This document shows positions 1-7,093 of a stretch of DNA of 14,064 bases, piece after piece. The notes beneath the pieces were generated by a model. The model saw only the letters and a program-made list of their open reading frames with translations. It did no database searches and was not told where the DNA came from. Numbering within the stretch: position 1 is the stretch's first letter; every line of letters begins with the position of its first letter. Source of the DNA: CAZTJA01 sp964613745 (GTDB taxonomy: Bacteria; Desulfobacterota; Desulfomonilia; Desulfomonilales; Desulfomonilaceae); assembly GCA_964613745.1 (NCBI GenBank), contig CAZTJA010000085.1, forward strand, positions 1-14,064. Reading direction: 5' to 3'. Both the position numbers and the translations under genes were made by a program.

Positions 1-740
1 AAAGTATATCTGGATCTATAAAATTCGATGCGTGCTTCCGGCCGGTAAGAGCCTGCCGTTGCACCCTGCAGATGAATCGCCTTCGCCTGCGGCTCATGCA
101 TGACTTTGAATCCGGCTTGCCGTATTCGCAAAGCCAAATCCGTCTCTTCAAAGAAGAAGAAGTAGCCCTCATCAAACCCGCCCAGTTTCACTAATAGATC
201 TTTTCGGATCATCATAACTGCGCCTATGAGAGAAGGCACCTCAATACAATTTGGGGCGGTTTTTTTCCCTGGGTATTTTTTCGGAAGTATTCTCTTAAGC
301 AGACTCCGATTAAGAGTCTCCGTCATGATGTCCGGCATTGCTTCAAAACTGTTCTGATTAGTTCCATCCGCATTGAGAAGTTGTGGTCCAATCATTCCGA
401 CGCGAGAATCGGATTTCATTACATTGAGCAGTTTTGCAGCGCAATCGGCTTCAAGCAGTGCATCGGTATTCACCAGCAGCAGAATTTCACCCTTTGCAAC
501 TGAAAGAGCCCGATTATTTGCTGCAGCAAATCCCAGATTTCTGCCGGCTTCGATGATATGTACGTCGGGATACCTGGAGCGAACTTGAGACACGGAATCA
601 TCAGTGGATCCGTTGTCCACCAGGATAATCTCCGATTTAACCGGAGGATCTGAAGCCTGAATATGTCCGATGCATTGGAGTAGAAGATGAGAAGTGTTTC
701 TATTCACGATCACGAATGAAATGATCGGGTTAGACTGCAT
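1..740 (-). CDS. Family 2 glycosyltransferase, 3' end cut by the window
   Basis: An open frame runs from an ATG at 740 to the window edge without a stop, giving 246 visible residues. It reads as a GT-A fold glycosyltransferase of the rhamnosyltransferase-like GT2 group, which moves a sugar from an activated nucleotide donor onto a cell-surface polysaccharide precursor on the cytoplasmic side. Visible marks are the N-terminal strand SFVIVNRN (8-15), VDNGSTDDS (41-49), NLGFAAANNRAL (68-79), the donor/metal motif LVNTDA (89-94), the acceptor region LIGAVMMIRK (171-180), GGFDEGYFFFFEETDLALR (187-205) and HLQGAT (223-228). Such proteins are usually about 280-330 residues, so some 40-80 are missing. 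A purine-rich GGGGGA inside the end of moaA serves as ribosome site; the 7-base gap to moaA suggests co-transcription, although moaA has no known functional link to it. Donor and acceptor cannot be told. Confidence 0.88.
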   Translation of the reverse strand, partial: MQSNPIISFVIVNRNTSHLLLQCIGHIQASDPPVKSEIILVDNGSTDDSVSQVRSRYPDVHIIEAGRNLGFAAANNRALSVAKGEILLLVNTDALLEADCAAKLLNVMKSDSRVGMIGPQLLNADGTNQNSFEAMPDIMTETLNRSLLKRILPKKYPGKKTAPNCIEVPSLIGAVMMIRKDLLVKLGGFDEGYFFFFEETDLALRIRQAGFKVMHEPQAKAIHLQGATAGSYRPEARIEFYRSRYT

Positions 741-747
741 AAAAGTG

Positions 748-1728
748 CTATCCCCCGATCATGTTCATAGCATCACATATCTTCACGCCGGAGGCACGAC
801 CGCCGGGCTTGGCGGAGACTGCCTGCAGCATAATTCCTGCTACTTCTTCATCCGAAGCCCCGGACCTAAGTGCTGTTTTCAGGTCAATCTCCGAAGCGCT
901 CAACAGACACGGTCTCAATGTTCCTCGTGCGGTCAACCGTAACCTGTTGCATGTCCCACAAAAATGACCCGTAACAGGATCGATAATCCCTATTCGGCCC
1001 TTTGCTCCGGCTAACCTGAACATAGTCGCAGGTCCGTCCAACTTGCCCCGTTCTAAGGGAAAAAGATCTCCCACCTCGGTCCGTATGAGATGAAGTGCTT
1101 TTTCGGCACTGAACGAATCCGGCGAATTCACAACACAGTCAGCCCCAAACGGCATGCGCTCGATAAATCTCACATCAATGGGACTCTCCAGAGTCAAGCG
1201 TGCAAACTCCGGCACATCGGATTCATTCATGTCCTTGAGCAAGACCACATTAATTTTGACTGGAGCCAAACCGACTTCAAAAGACTTTCTTATTCCGAGC
1301 AGCACGTCCTGAAGCCCGTCAAATCCGGTTATTCTCTTGAACCTCTCCCGATCCAGAGAATCGAGACTCACATTGATACGTTTTAATCCGGCCTGCTTCA
1401 GGTCCTCAGCCATTTGAGCCAACCGTGCCCCGTTTGTGGTGAGCGCCACATCATCAAGTCCTTGGATGGCGGTGACCTGTGAAATGAATTCTACAACGCC
1501 TCTGCGAACAAGAGGCTCTCCCCCCGTAATTCGTATTTTGCGAATCCCCATCCTGCAGCCGAGGCGAACAACTCTAAGTATTTCCTCGTATCGGAGAATG
1601 TCCTCATGAGCCACGAGCTTAACGCCCTCGGGTGGACGGCAGTATACACATCGAAAATTACAAAGATCCGTAATGGACACACGGAGGTAATCAATAACTC
1701 GACCGTGTTTGTCAACGAGAATACCCAT
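748..1728 (-). CDS. moaA: GTP 3',8-cyclase MoaA
   Basis: MoaA is the radical-SAM enzyme that, with MoaC, turns GTP into cyclic pyranopterin monophosphate, the first step of molybdenum cofactor synthesis in the cytosol. The 326-residue protein has the normal family length. The radical-SAM cluster motif CxxxCxxC is at C23, C27 and C30, followed by the SAM-binding ITGGEPLVR (67-75). The second, GTP-binding Fe-S cluster is given by C257, C260 and C274 (C-x2-C-x13-C). The protein ends in the Gly-Gly tail (325-326) that MoaA needs for activity. The ATG start lies 12 residues before the RVSITDLCNFRC segment, as expected, with a GGGA upstream. No other Moco gene is in the window; the partner moaC must lie elsewhere. 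Known Mo/W enzymes of anaerobes such as formate dehydrogenase are plausible end users, by inference. Confidence 0.97.
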   Translation of the reverse strand: MGILVDKHGRVIDYLRVSITDLCNFRCVYCRPPEGVKLVAHEDILRYEEILRVVRLGCRMGIRKIRITGGEPLVRRGVVEFISQVTAIQGLDDVALTTNGARLAQMAEDLKQAGLKRINVSLDSLDRERFKRITGFDGLQDVLLGIRKSFEVGLAPVKINVVLLKDMNESDVPEFARLTLESPIDVRFIERMPFGADCVVNSPDSFSAEKALHLIRTEVGDLFPLERGKLDGPATMFRLAGAKGRIGIIDPVTGHFCGTCNRLRLTARGTLRPCLLSASEIDLKTALRSGASDEEVAGIMLQAVSAKPGGRASGVKICDAMNMIGG

Positions 1729-2054
1729 GACATTTTCCCGGGTAAATGAGATGCGGGTTCGTCACCAATGTAAAATGTGGGTACGATAAATTAGCCCGAT
1801 TAAAGAAGATTAGACTTTTTGTGCCGCATTGTAAATTGTCGGAGCCATATTTTTGCAACAATTGTGAAAGGATTTATGCCTCTGTATAAAGCAAGAAGCC
1901 AAGACTCGATGTAATCAGGTCCTCAATTTCATCGCTGCGTGAATCTCCGGCATCTTAAACAGCCTTTCCGGAAAAGCCCTCGTGCTCCCACTGTTGTAGT
2001 CTTATCATTCATCTTCATCGGTAGGCTCATACGCTTTCTCTATATAATTTCACT
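1729..2054. other. 326-base gap between moaA and the EamA permease gene
   Basis: No convincing gene, terminator or repeat is seen here. The part nearest moaA is AT-rich and holds the weak promoter candidate. The part nearest the permease carries only very short minus-strand frames, the longest with an ATG (2030 to 1929) coding 33 residues with one CxxC; it lacks a good ribosome site and I do not call it. Confidence 0.5.
1807..1835 (-). promoter_or_regulatory. Possible sigma-70 promoter of moaA
   Basis: On the minus strand TTTACA (1835-1830) is followed after 17 bases by TAATCT (1812-1807). The -35 differs from consensus at one base, the -10 is weak. The leader would be about 70 bases. I see no fold that I can identify as a Moco riboswitch in it. 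Confidence 0.3.
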
Positions 2055-2954
2055 TCAGCGTCTCGTAGCGATTACAACTCCCACGAGAATCAAAATTCCG
2101 CTGACCAAGTGAATGACCGTAATACTTTCATTCAGCAGAAGAGCGGCTTCAATCCCGCTAAACAGGGGCAAGCAATAATATACAAATCCAGCTTTAACGG
2201 GTCCGATTGCCGCTACGGCTTGGTTCCAGCAAAAAAAGGCAATTAAGGACGGCCCTATCCCCAAATAGAGGACTGAAAGGACAGCCGTTCCATTAAGCAC
2301 CATTTTGGCCCCATGAAACCACTCCCAGATGAGCCATGGGACTAAAAACAACAAACCTAAGACGAATGTGGTCAGCAGGAATGCGATTGGACCGAGCTTT
2401 GGAGCCTTAGTCCTGACCAGAATGCCGTAAAGCGCAAAGATTGCGGCATCGGCAAGCATCATCAAATCCCCACGAGAAAATGTCAACGCCAATAGCGTCT
2501 CCACGGTTCCGCCGCTGACGAGCAGAATCGTACCGGATATTGCAATGAGCACTCCCAAAAGTGAGGTCACAGTTATGGTGTCATGGAGGAATATTCTCGC
2601 AAATATGACCATGAACACCGGTGAAAAAATAGCTATGAGCGATAAGTTCATGGCGTTGGAAGTATGGGCCGCATAGTAGATGATAGTGTTGAATACGGTA
2701 ACTCCAAGAAAACCCGTCAGTGCGAGGTGTCCGATGTTTTCTCGTATTAGGCCTCGACTTCGGACAACCGATTTGATTCCAAACGGAAACAAAAAGAGCA
2801 CCGCAGTGCCCCAACGCAGGAAGGCTAAGGTGACCGGCGGTATCGAATCCATTAGTGCTCGAGCTACTATGAAGTTGCCGGACCAGATAATTGTAGCAAT
2901 GAGGACCAGTAGGTAACCTTTGAGTTGTTCGTTGGACTTGCCGGCTCCCGGCAA
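2055..2954 (-). CDS. EamA-family (DMT) inner-membrane permease
   Basis: A 299-residue, very hydrophobic protein with about ten membrane helices arranged as two EamA repeats of the drug/metabolite transporter superfamily. The first repeat starts at LLVLIATIIWSGNFIVARAL (15-34) with the conserved helix-1 WSGNF and the PPVTLAFLRW segment (40-49); the second repeat starts near GDLMMLADAAIFALYGILVR. The protein ends in a charged ATRR. Family members export metabolites, amino acids or drugs; the substrate cannot be inferred. The start is uncertain. The only clear Shine-Dalgarno, AGGAG at 2978-2974, is 19 bases from the TTG at 2954, too far for normal use, whereas the in-frame codon at the right distance (2966-2964, spacing 7) is ATT. 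The in-frame stop at 2987-2985 limits any extension. No neighbour suggests its job; it is separated by hundreds of bases on both sides. Confidence 0.9.
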   Translation of the reverse strand: MPGAGKSNEQLKGYLLVLIATIIWSGNFIVARALMDSIPPVTLAFLRWGTAVLFLFPFGIKSVVRSRGLIRENIGHLALTGFLGVTVFNTIIYYAAHTSNAMNLSLIAIFSPVFMVIFARIFLHDTITVTSLLGVLIAISGTILLVSGGTVETLLALTFSRGDLMMLADAAIFALYGILVRTKAPKLGPIAFLLTTFVLGLLFLVPWLIWEWFHGAKMVLNGTAVLSVLYLGIGPSLIAFFCWNQAVAAIGPVKAGFVYYCLPLFSGIEAALLLNESITVIHLVSGILILVGVVIATRR

Positions 2955-3227
2955 TTCAGTCGTAATTACAATTCTCCTAACAATTCAAAATGAATTCGTT
3001 TCACCTAACGTAACAGTAGATAGCTCATTGATGGTATTTCACCGACAGTTAGTCATACCAAGAAATCAGGAATTCGTAAATTCCGGCAAACGTGTCATGT
3101 AAAAAGTGTGCATTATAAAACAATGTGCTGGAAGCGGCTTTTGTGAGCTTTTTCAACGAATGATTGACTCATGCCCTGAATATGTTACCATGGAAATATA
3201 GGGTAGTTGTTACTGATCAGCGAATTT
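2955..3227. other. Gap between the MutY-like gene and the permease gene
   Basis: This 273-base spacer has no gene I can support. On the minus strand it holds a TATAAT hexamer (3117-3112) without a recognisable -35 at the right distance, and the AGGAG before the permease. No T-run hairpin follows the MutY-like gene. Confidence 0.4.
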
Positions 3228-4058
3228 TCAGGTCATCAACCCCACATTTTCTTCCCGTCTAAAAAGAAAACCTTCTTTCACCAACTGATCCACCAACAAT
3301 TCCAGCTTTTCAGTCGAAACATCAATCTTTTCAGCTAATTCTTTTAAAGGGAGATTCTTATGTCGAACAACCAGCTTGAGAATTCTCGCTCGTGTCTGCC
3401 TGTCCGAACCTTCGAACCTCGATTGTCTATGGTAATGGGTGCTGCGCCTATTGGGATTGGTCACAGCTTTCTTCAGCATTACACCATAATCAGTCAAGGC
3501 CCAGTACCATTTTCTGGGATTATCAACGTCGAGAACTTTTTCCACCAGGGGCATGATTTCCCTGTCCGCAATTTGGTCTTGATTGGGAAAAAAGAAATGA
3601 ATAAAGACCCTCCTGATGTTTGTCTCTATGAATAAAACCGGCAAATTGTAAGCGAATGCCATAATTGCACCGGCCGTGCCTGGTCCGATGCCGGGCAATT
3701 GTAAAAGGTCTTCTCGGTTATTGGGAATGCGACCTTGATGCTCGTTTGTAATTATCTGAGCCGTCCTATGGAGATTGAGTGCCCGGCGATAGTAACCCAG
3801 GCCCTGCCATGAGGCAAGAACATCGGCAATTCCGGCTTCGGCCAAAGAATAGATGTCCGGGAATGTAGAAAAAAATCTTTCGTAAACAGTGAGTATCCGC
3901 TCAACTTGAGTCTGCTGGAGCATCACTTCCGTCACAAGAACTCGGTATGGTTCCACATTCCGTCGCCAGGGGAGGTCACGAGGATGCGATTCGAAAAAAT
4001 CGTAAATTGTTTTTCGAAATTGCAGGATCTCCGGACCTGTAAAGTCGTCCGGACTCAT
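3228..4058 (-). CDS. MutY-like HhH-GPD DNA glycosylase lacking the Fe-S cluster
   Basis: The first 215 residues match MutY, the adenine glycosylase that removes A opposite 8-oxoguanine in base-excision repair: RDLPWRRNVEPYRVLVTEVMLQQTQVE with the catalytic-pocket Glu (E44), WQGLGYYRRALNLH, and the helix-hairpin-helix LPGIGPGTAGAI (121-132). Two things differ from E. coli MutY. The catalytic Asp position (LDGN in MutY) reads IETN, so Glu145 replaces Asp. The four cluster cysteines are absent, replaced by KKAVTNPNRRS (about 196-206); the protein has no cysteine at all. The usual C-terminal NUDIX-like 8-oxoG domain is also missing; residues about 220-270 look instead like a winged helix (ILKLVVRHKNLPLKELAEKIDVSTEKLELLVDQL..). 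I chose the ATG at 4058 over the adjacent in-frame TTG at 4061; no good ribosome site is visible. It starts 21 bases after the activator gene, so is probably co-transcribed. Substrate specificity is open. Confidence 0.88.
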   Translation of the reverse strand: MSPDDFTGPEILQFRKTIYDFFESHPRDLPWRRNVEPYRVLVTEVMLQQTQVERILTVYERFFSTFPDIYSLAEAGIADVLASWQGLGYYRRALNLHRTAQIITNEHQGRIPNNREDLLQLPGIGPGTAGAIMAFAYNLPVLFIETNIRRVFIHFFFPNQDQIADREIMPLVEKVLDVDNPRKWYWALTDYGVMLKKAVTNPNRRSTHYHRQSRFEGSDRQTRARILKLVVRHKNLPLKELAEKIDVSTEKLELLVDQLVKEGFLFRREENVGLMT

Positions 4059-4079
4059 CAAAATTTTCGCATTTCTAAT

Positions 4080-5414
4080 TTATTGAATTCCAAGTCTTTT
4101 CAATTTGCGCCAAAGTGTTGTCTTGTCAATTCCTAATTCTCTTGCCGTTGCAGCCTTTTTGTTGTCATTCCGAGCCAAAGCTTCCTTGATGACTCGTAAT
4201 TCGATTTCAGCGAGAGATGAGCTTCGAGTAAAATCGTCCTCTTTAGGAGCATGCTCCTGCAAAGATCCAGGAAGGTGTTTTATGTCTATTACGCCGTTTC
4301 GGCAAAGTATGAACCCATGCTCGATGGCATGTTCAAGCTCTCGTATGTTACCGGGCCATTCGTAACGCATAAACGCCGTGAGTGCCTCTTGCGAGAGACC
4401 CGTGATATCTTTACCTTTCAAAACATTTAGTTTGTCTATGAAATGCCGGATCAGGAGAGGTATATCTTCTCTCCTTTCCCTCAAAGGGGGAAGAACTATC
4501 TTAAAGACCTGAATTCTGTAGTACAGATCTTCTCTAAATTTGCCTTCTTCCATCGCCGTCGTAAGATTCTTGTTCGTCGCAGCGAGGATACGAACATCAG
4601 CTTTTAGAGTCTCAGTTCCGCCCAGCGGCTGATAACTCCCGTCCTGAAGAACCCTCAGGAGCCGAACCTGCAGAGCGGGAGACAAGTCCCCAATCTCATC
4701 CAGAAACAGTGTTCCTCTTTCAGCCTGTGCAAATCGACCCGGCTTGTCCTTTTTCGCATCCGTAAATGCGCCTGCTTTATATCCGAACAGTTCCGATTCA
4801 AGCAAGGTGTCGGGCAGTGCGCCGCAATTTACCGTAACCAAAGGTTTTCGCCTACGATTGGAGAGATTATGAATTGCCTTAGCCATCAATTCTTTGCCGG
4901 TTCCACTTTCACCTTCGATAAGGATCGTACTGTCACTGACGGCAACGTCCGGCAATATCGAAAAGATGTTCTGCATTTTGGAGTTGCCGGATATGATGTC
5001 TTCATAACGGAAAGAACGCTCCACCTCTCTGCGAAGAGCTTCCACAATGCTAAGATCACGAAAGGTTTCCACTCCGCCTATGATGTCCCCAGTAGCGTCT
5101 TGCAGGACGGAAGTGCTCACGCTGATCGGGATCCGCCGCCCATCAACTCGACGGATGAAAACCGCACGGTTCACCACCGGTCGGCCGGTCAGGATCGTCT
5201 GCTTGAGAGCGCAATCATTTTCACAGATCTCCGCTCGAAATACCCGGCAACAAGGCTGACCGATGACGGATTCAGGCTCCACGCCGGTAATCTGACCTGC
5301 CGCCTTGTTGAAATAGGTGATGACAAAATTGTCGTCAACCGTGAAGACTCCGTCAGCCACAGAGTTCAAAATCATTTTAACTTCAGTAGACGACAGTTGT
5401 TTTTCGAGACTCAC
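4080..5414 (-). CDS. PAS-domain sigma-54-dependent transcriptional activator (Fis family)
   Basis: A 444-residue enhancer-binding protein with three parts. A PAS sensor domain covers about 10-120 and holds cysteines at 55, 56, 64 and 68. The AAA+ domain has Walker A GESGTGKE (168-175), the sigma-54 contact loop GAFTDA (215-220, usual form GAFTGA), Walker B TLFLDE (235-240) and the LPPLRERREDI segment (308-318). A Fis-type helix-turn-helix at about 400-444 (AATARELGIDKTTLWRKLKRLGI) binds DNA. It would use ATP hydrolysis to open sigma-54 promoters in answer to a cytosolic ligand or redox signal. The GTG start is supported by AAGGA (5426-5422) at 7 bases. There is no receiver domain, so it is not a two-component regulator. 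Targets are unknown: I found no convincing -24/-12 element in the window. A MutY-like gene follows at once. Confidence 0.95.
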   Translation of the reverse strand: MSLEKQLSSTEVKMILNSVADGVFTVDDNFVITYFNKAAGQITGVEPESVIGQPCCRVFRAEICENDCALKQTILTGRPVVNRAVFIRRVDGRRIPISVSTSVLQDATGDIIGGVETFRDLSIVEALRREVERSFRYEDIISGNSKMQNIFSILPDVAVSDSTILIEGESGTGKELMAKAIHNLSNRRRKPLVTVNCGALPDTLLESELFGYKAGAFTDAKKDKPGRFAQAERGTLFLDEIGDLSPALQVRLLRVLQDGSYQPLGGTETLKADVRILAATNKNLTTAMEEGKFREDLYYRIQVFKIVLPPLRERREDIPLLIRHFIDKLNVLKGKDITGLSQEALTAFMRYEWPGNIRELEHAIEHGFILCRNGVIDIKHLPGSLQEHAPKEDDFTRSSSLAEIELRVIKEALARNDNKKAATARELGIDKTTLWRKLKRLGIQ

Positions 5415-5440
5415 AACGCAATCCTTAATTGCATTCTGCG

Positions 5441-5471
5441 ATTATAGTACATAGTCCAATGCAAACTGCAA
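5441..5471 (-). promoter_or_regulatory. Sigma-70-like promoter of the sigma-54 activator gene
   Basis: On the minus strand TTGCAG (5471-5466) and a perfect TATAAT (5446-5441) are 19 bases apart, slightly long. Transcription would begin near 5434, leaving a leader of about 20 bases that contains the AAGGA ribosome site. Confidence 0.5.
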
Positions 5472-5571
5472 GGAAGAGCCGACTTGCTTAGGGCCGAACA
5501 GCGGAATGTACGGCGAACCAATCTATTTAAGGGGTTTTATCGATCAAGTTGTGAATAGATTAACTATTCCG

Positions 5572-5600
5572 GAATCTTCATTTATTCAGATGGAAGATTC
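5572..5600 (-). other. Hairpin at the end of the GcvH-like gene
   Basis: GAATCTTC (5572-5579) and GAAGATTC (5593-5600) form a perfect 8-base-pair stem with a 13-base loop that contains the stop codon of the GcvH-like gene. No T-run follows on the minus strand, so it is not a standard intrinsic terminator; it could stabilise or end the transcript. Confidence 0.35.
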
Positions 5601-6088
5601 TGCTCCGCTATAGCCATGTACACAGCTTTACACGTAGGAGAAACGCCGCCCTTGTGACCTCCGGGATTTCGGCATCCATCAGAGTCCTTCAAGGCTTCGA
5701 TATAATCCTTCGCATCCGGCAGGGTCTCGTCCATGTCAGGTGCTATATTGAATACCGATGTTTCATAAGGACGCGACGAAACATCTTGAGCGATGTTTTC
5801 CACATCCTGAACAAACTCGATTTTTCCCGAAATGGGGCACGCTACATACTTGAGCTTCGAAGTAAGTGCCAAAACTACTGTTTCACCTTTGCTCACGGAT
5901 TGACCGTCTTCAACAAGCATTTCGATTTGTCGAATGCTGCCTGCCATAAGAACGGTCGGTTCCGTAAACCCCACTGCCAACGATCCGTTTGGATTCTTCT
6001 TGAGCCACAATCCTTCGGTCAAGTCATAGGAACGATCATGCGGAATAGTAAGCTCACGACCTAGGAAACCGGTGATTTTCAACTCCAT
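5582..6088 (-). CDS. GcvH/lipoyl-domain-like small protein with Cys-containing tail
   Basis: A 168-residue soluble protein. Residues about 20-115 resemble the glycine-cleavage H-protein: GLWLKKNPNGSLAVGFTEPT (26-45), IEMLVEDGQSVSKGE (55-69), then ALTSKLKYVACPISGKIEF (74-92), like the H-protein stretch around its lipoyl lysine and the following APVSG. The lysine context is not canonical (TSKLK instead of ESVKA); K78 aligns with the lipoyl lysine only with a one-residue gap, K80 is the alternative. So lipoylation is possible but unproved. The tail (about 136-168) has C139, H145 and C153 in DGCRNPGGHKGGVSPTCKAVYMAIAEQ, which ordinary H-proteins lack. The ATG has GGAG 5 bases or so upstream. It follows the binding-protein gene by 47 bases and no gcvT or gcvP is near, so a role in glycine cleavage is doubtful. 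Function unknown. Confidence 0.8.
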   Translation of the reverse strand: MELKITGFLGRELTIPHDRSYDLTEGLWLKKNPNGSLAVGFTEPTVLMAGSIRQIEMLVEDGQSVSKGETVVLALTSKLKYVACPISGKIEFVQDVENIAQDVSSRPYETSVFNIAPDMDETLPDAKDYIEALKDSDGCRNPGGHKGGVSPTCKAVYMAIAEQNLPSE

Positions 6089-6135
6089 TTGCGCTCCAAA
6101 AAATTAGATTGCAAAACATTCTAATAAAAAAGCGC

Positions 6136-7083
6136 TCATTTTGGAATCTCAAATCCATACTCTTTTAATATACTTTGAGCTTTTTTGCCTTTCATGAATT
6201 CAATAAAGTCCGTCGCAGCTTGCATATGGGGAGCATTTACCACCTTTGCAGCCGCGCTTACGGATTTCTGATTCAATTCATCGGGTATCTTAACGAGATC
6301 AATCGGATTACCTATTTTCTCCTGAAAGAGCGCTTCGGTTAGCCAAACCGGCCCGACATCCGATTCGCCCTTCATGATTCGCATCGGCGTCTGTCTGTGA
6401 TGAATCTGTGTAATGTACGTTGTGCCGCGCTGCACTTTATCCTTTAGAATGCCGTTGACCAGCTTTTCTCCACCGGCTTTCTCGTAAAGCTCCGTAATCT
6501 TTTTGGCGATGTCTTCTATTTCGGCATTCGGCATGCTGACCTTAATGTCTTCTCGGCCCAAATCCAATACGGATGCTATGTTCTTAGGATTGCCCTTGGC
6601 AACCATTAATGCCAACGAATTTTGAAGGTAAGGTACAGGATCGCTTACGCTTCCTTGTTCCTGCAATTTTTTGATCCGGTTTTCTCCGGCAGCAATGATA
6701 TCCGGTTTAACGGAAATTTCGAGATTCCCGATGATCAAATTGCCCTCTTTGAGTTGGCGCGTGATTATTCCGGGCGGCAGCGTTTCATAGAAAATTCTCT
6801 TGTACTGAGGATAGGCCGCCTTGAATTCCTCGATGAGATCCGGAATCACCATAAACTCGTTGCCGCCAAAAAAGATCACGAGTTCAGGATCGTTCACAGC
6901 TCCGCTCAAATCGGGAGCATTATTTACCTCGGGTACGGTAAAATCCACCCCGGATTTCTTAGTTTGCTCCCATGGTGGATAGAGCTTGTCTGCATCTGCG
7001 ACTCCCAGAAAAATAATCAAGAGTAATGCCCCCATGAGTGATGTGTTGATGTAGTTCTGATGTAATTTTTTCGGTTTACGCAT
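6136..7083 (-). CDS. Exported ModA-like substrate-binding protein
   Basis: The 315-residue protein begins with a signal peptide (MRKPKK, then the hydrophobic stretch about 15-28, with a likely cut after ALA-type VADA at 28-31), and no lipobox Cys, so it should be free in the periplasm. The mature part looks like a type 2 periplasmic binding protein of the molybdate/sulfate (SBP_bac_11-like) group: LVIFFGGNEFMVIPDLIEEFKAAYPQ near the N-terminus, a central KPDIIAAGE and NSLALMVAKGNPKNI, and a C-terminal PHMQAATDFIEFMKGKKAQSILKEYGF typical of ModA relatives. The ligand is not clear. An in-frame GTG at 7170 would add 29 residues ahead of the signal peptide; the ATG at 7083 is preferred because AGGAG lies 5 bases before it and the signal peptide then starts properly. 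No permease or ATPase gene is adjacent. The GcvH-like gene follows 47 bases later. Confidence 0.88.
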   Translation of the reverse strand: MRKPKKLHQNYINTSLMGALLLIIFLGVADADKLYPPWEQTKKSGVDFTVPEVNNAPDLSGAVNDPELVIFFGGNEFMVIPDLIEEFKAAYPQYKRIFYETLPPGIITRQLKEGNLIIGNLEISVKPDIIAAGENRIKKLQEQGSVSDPVPYLQNSLALMVAKGNPKNIASVLDLGREDIKVSMPNAEIEDIAKKITELYEKAGGEKLVNGILKDKVQRGTTYITQIHHRQTPMRIMKGESDVGPVWLTEALFQEKIGNPIDLVKIPDELNQKSVSAAAKVVNAPHMQAATDFIEFMKGKKAQSILKEYGFEIPK

Positions 7084-7088
7084 GACGG

Positions 7089-7093
7089 CTCCT
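7089..7093 (-). promoter_or_regulatory. Ribosome binding site fixing the binding-protein start
   Basis: AGGAG on the minus strand, 5 bases before the ATG at 7083. It argues against the upstream in-frame GTG at 7170. Confidence 0.75.

Noticed and set aside
1929..2030. Minus-strand 33-codon frame with a CxxC in the moaA-permease gap
   Set aside because: No good ribosome site, no recognisable family, and such a length is expected by chance in a 326-base spacer.
1729..2054. Moco riboswitch before moaA
   Set aside because: I could not find the conserved multi-stem core by eye; a covariance-model scan would be needed to revisit this.
3112..3117. Minus-strand TATAAT as a permease promoter
   Set aside because: No acceptable -35 at 16-18 bases, and the hexamer sits in AT-rich sequence where it can arise by chance.
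4869..5447. Plus-strand open frame of 192 codons opposite the sigma-54 activator
   Set aside because: Lies wholly antisense to a strongly supported gene; its translation has no domain or sensible composition.
6622..7026. Plus-strand open frame of 134 codons opposite the binding-protein gene
   Set aside because: Antisense shadow of a well-supported coding region, with no ribosome site or family likeness.
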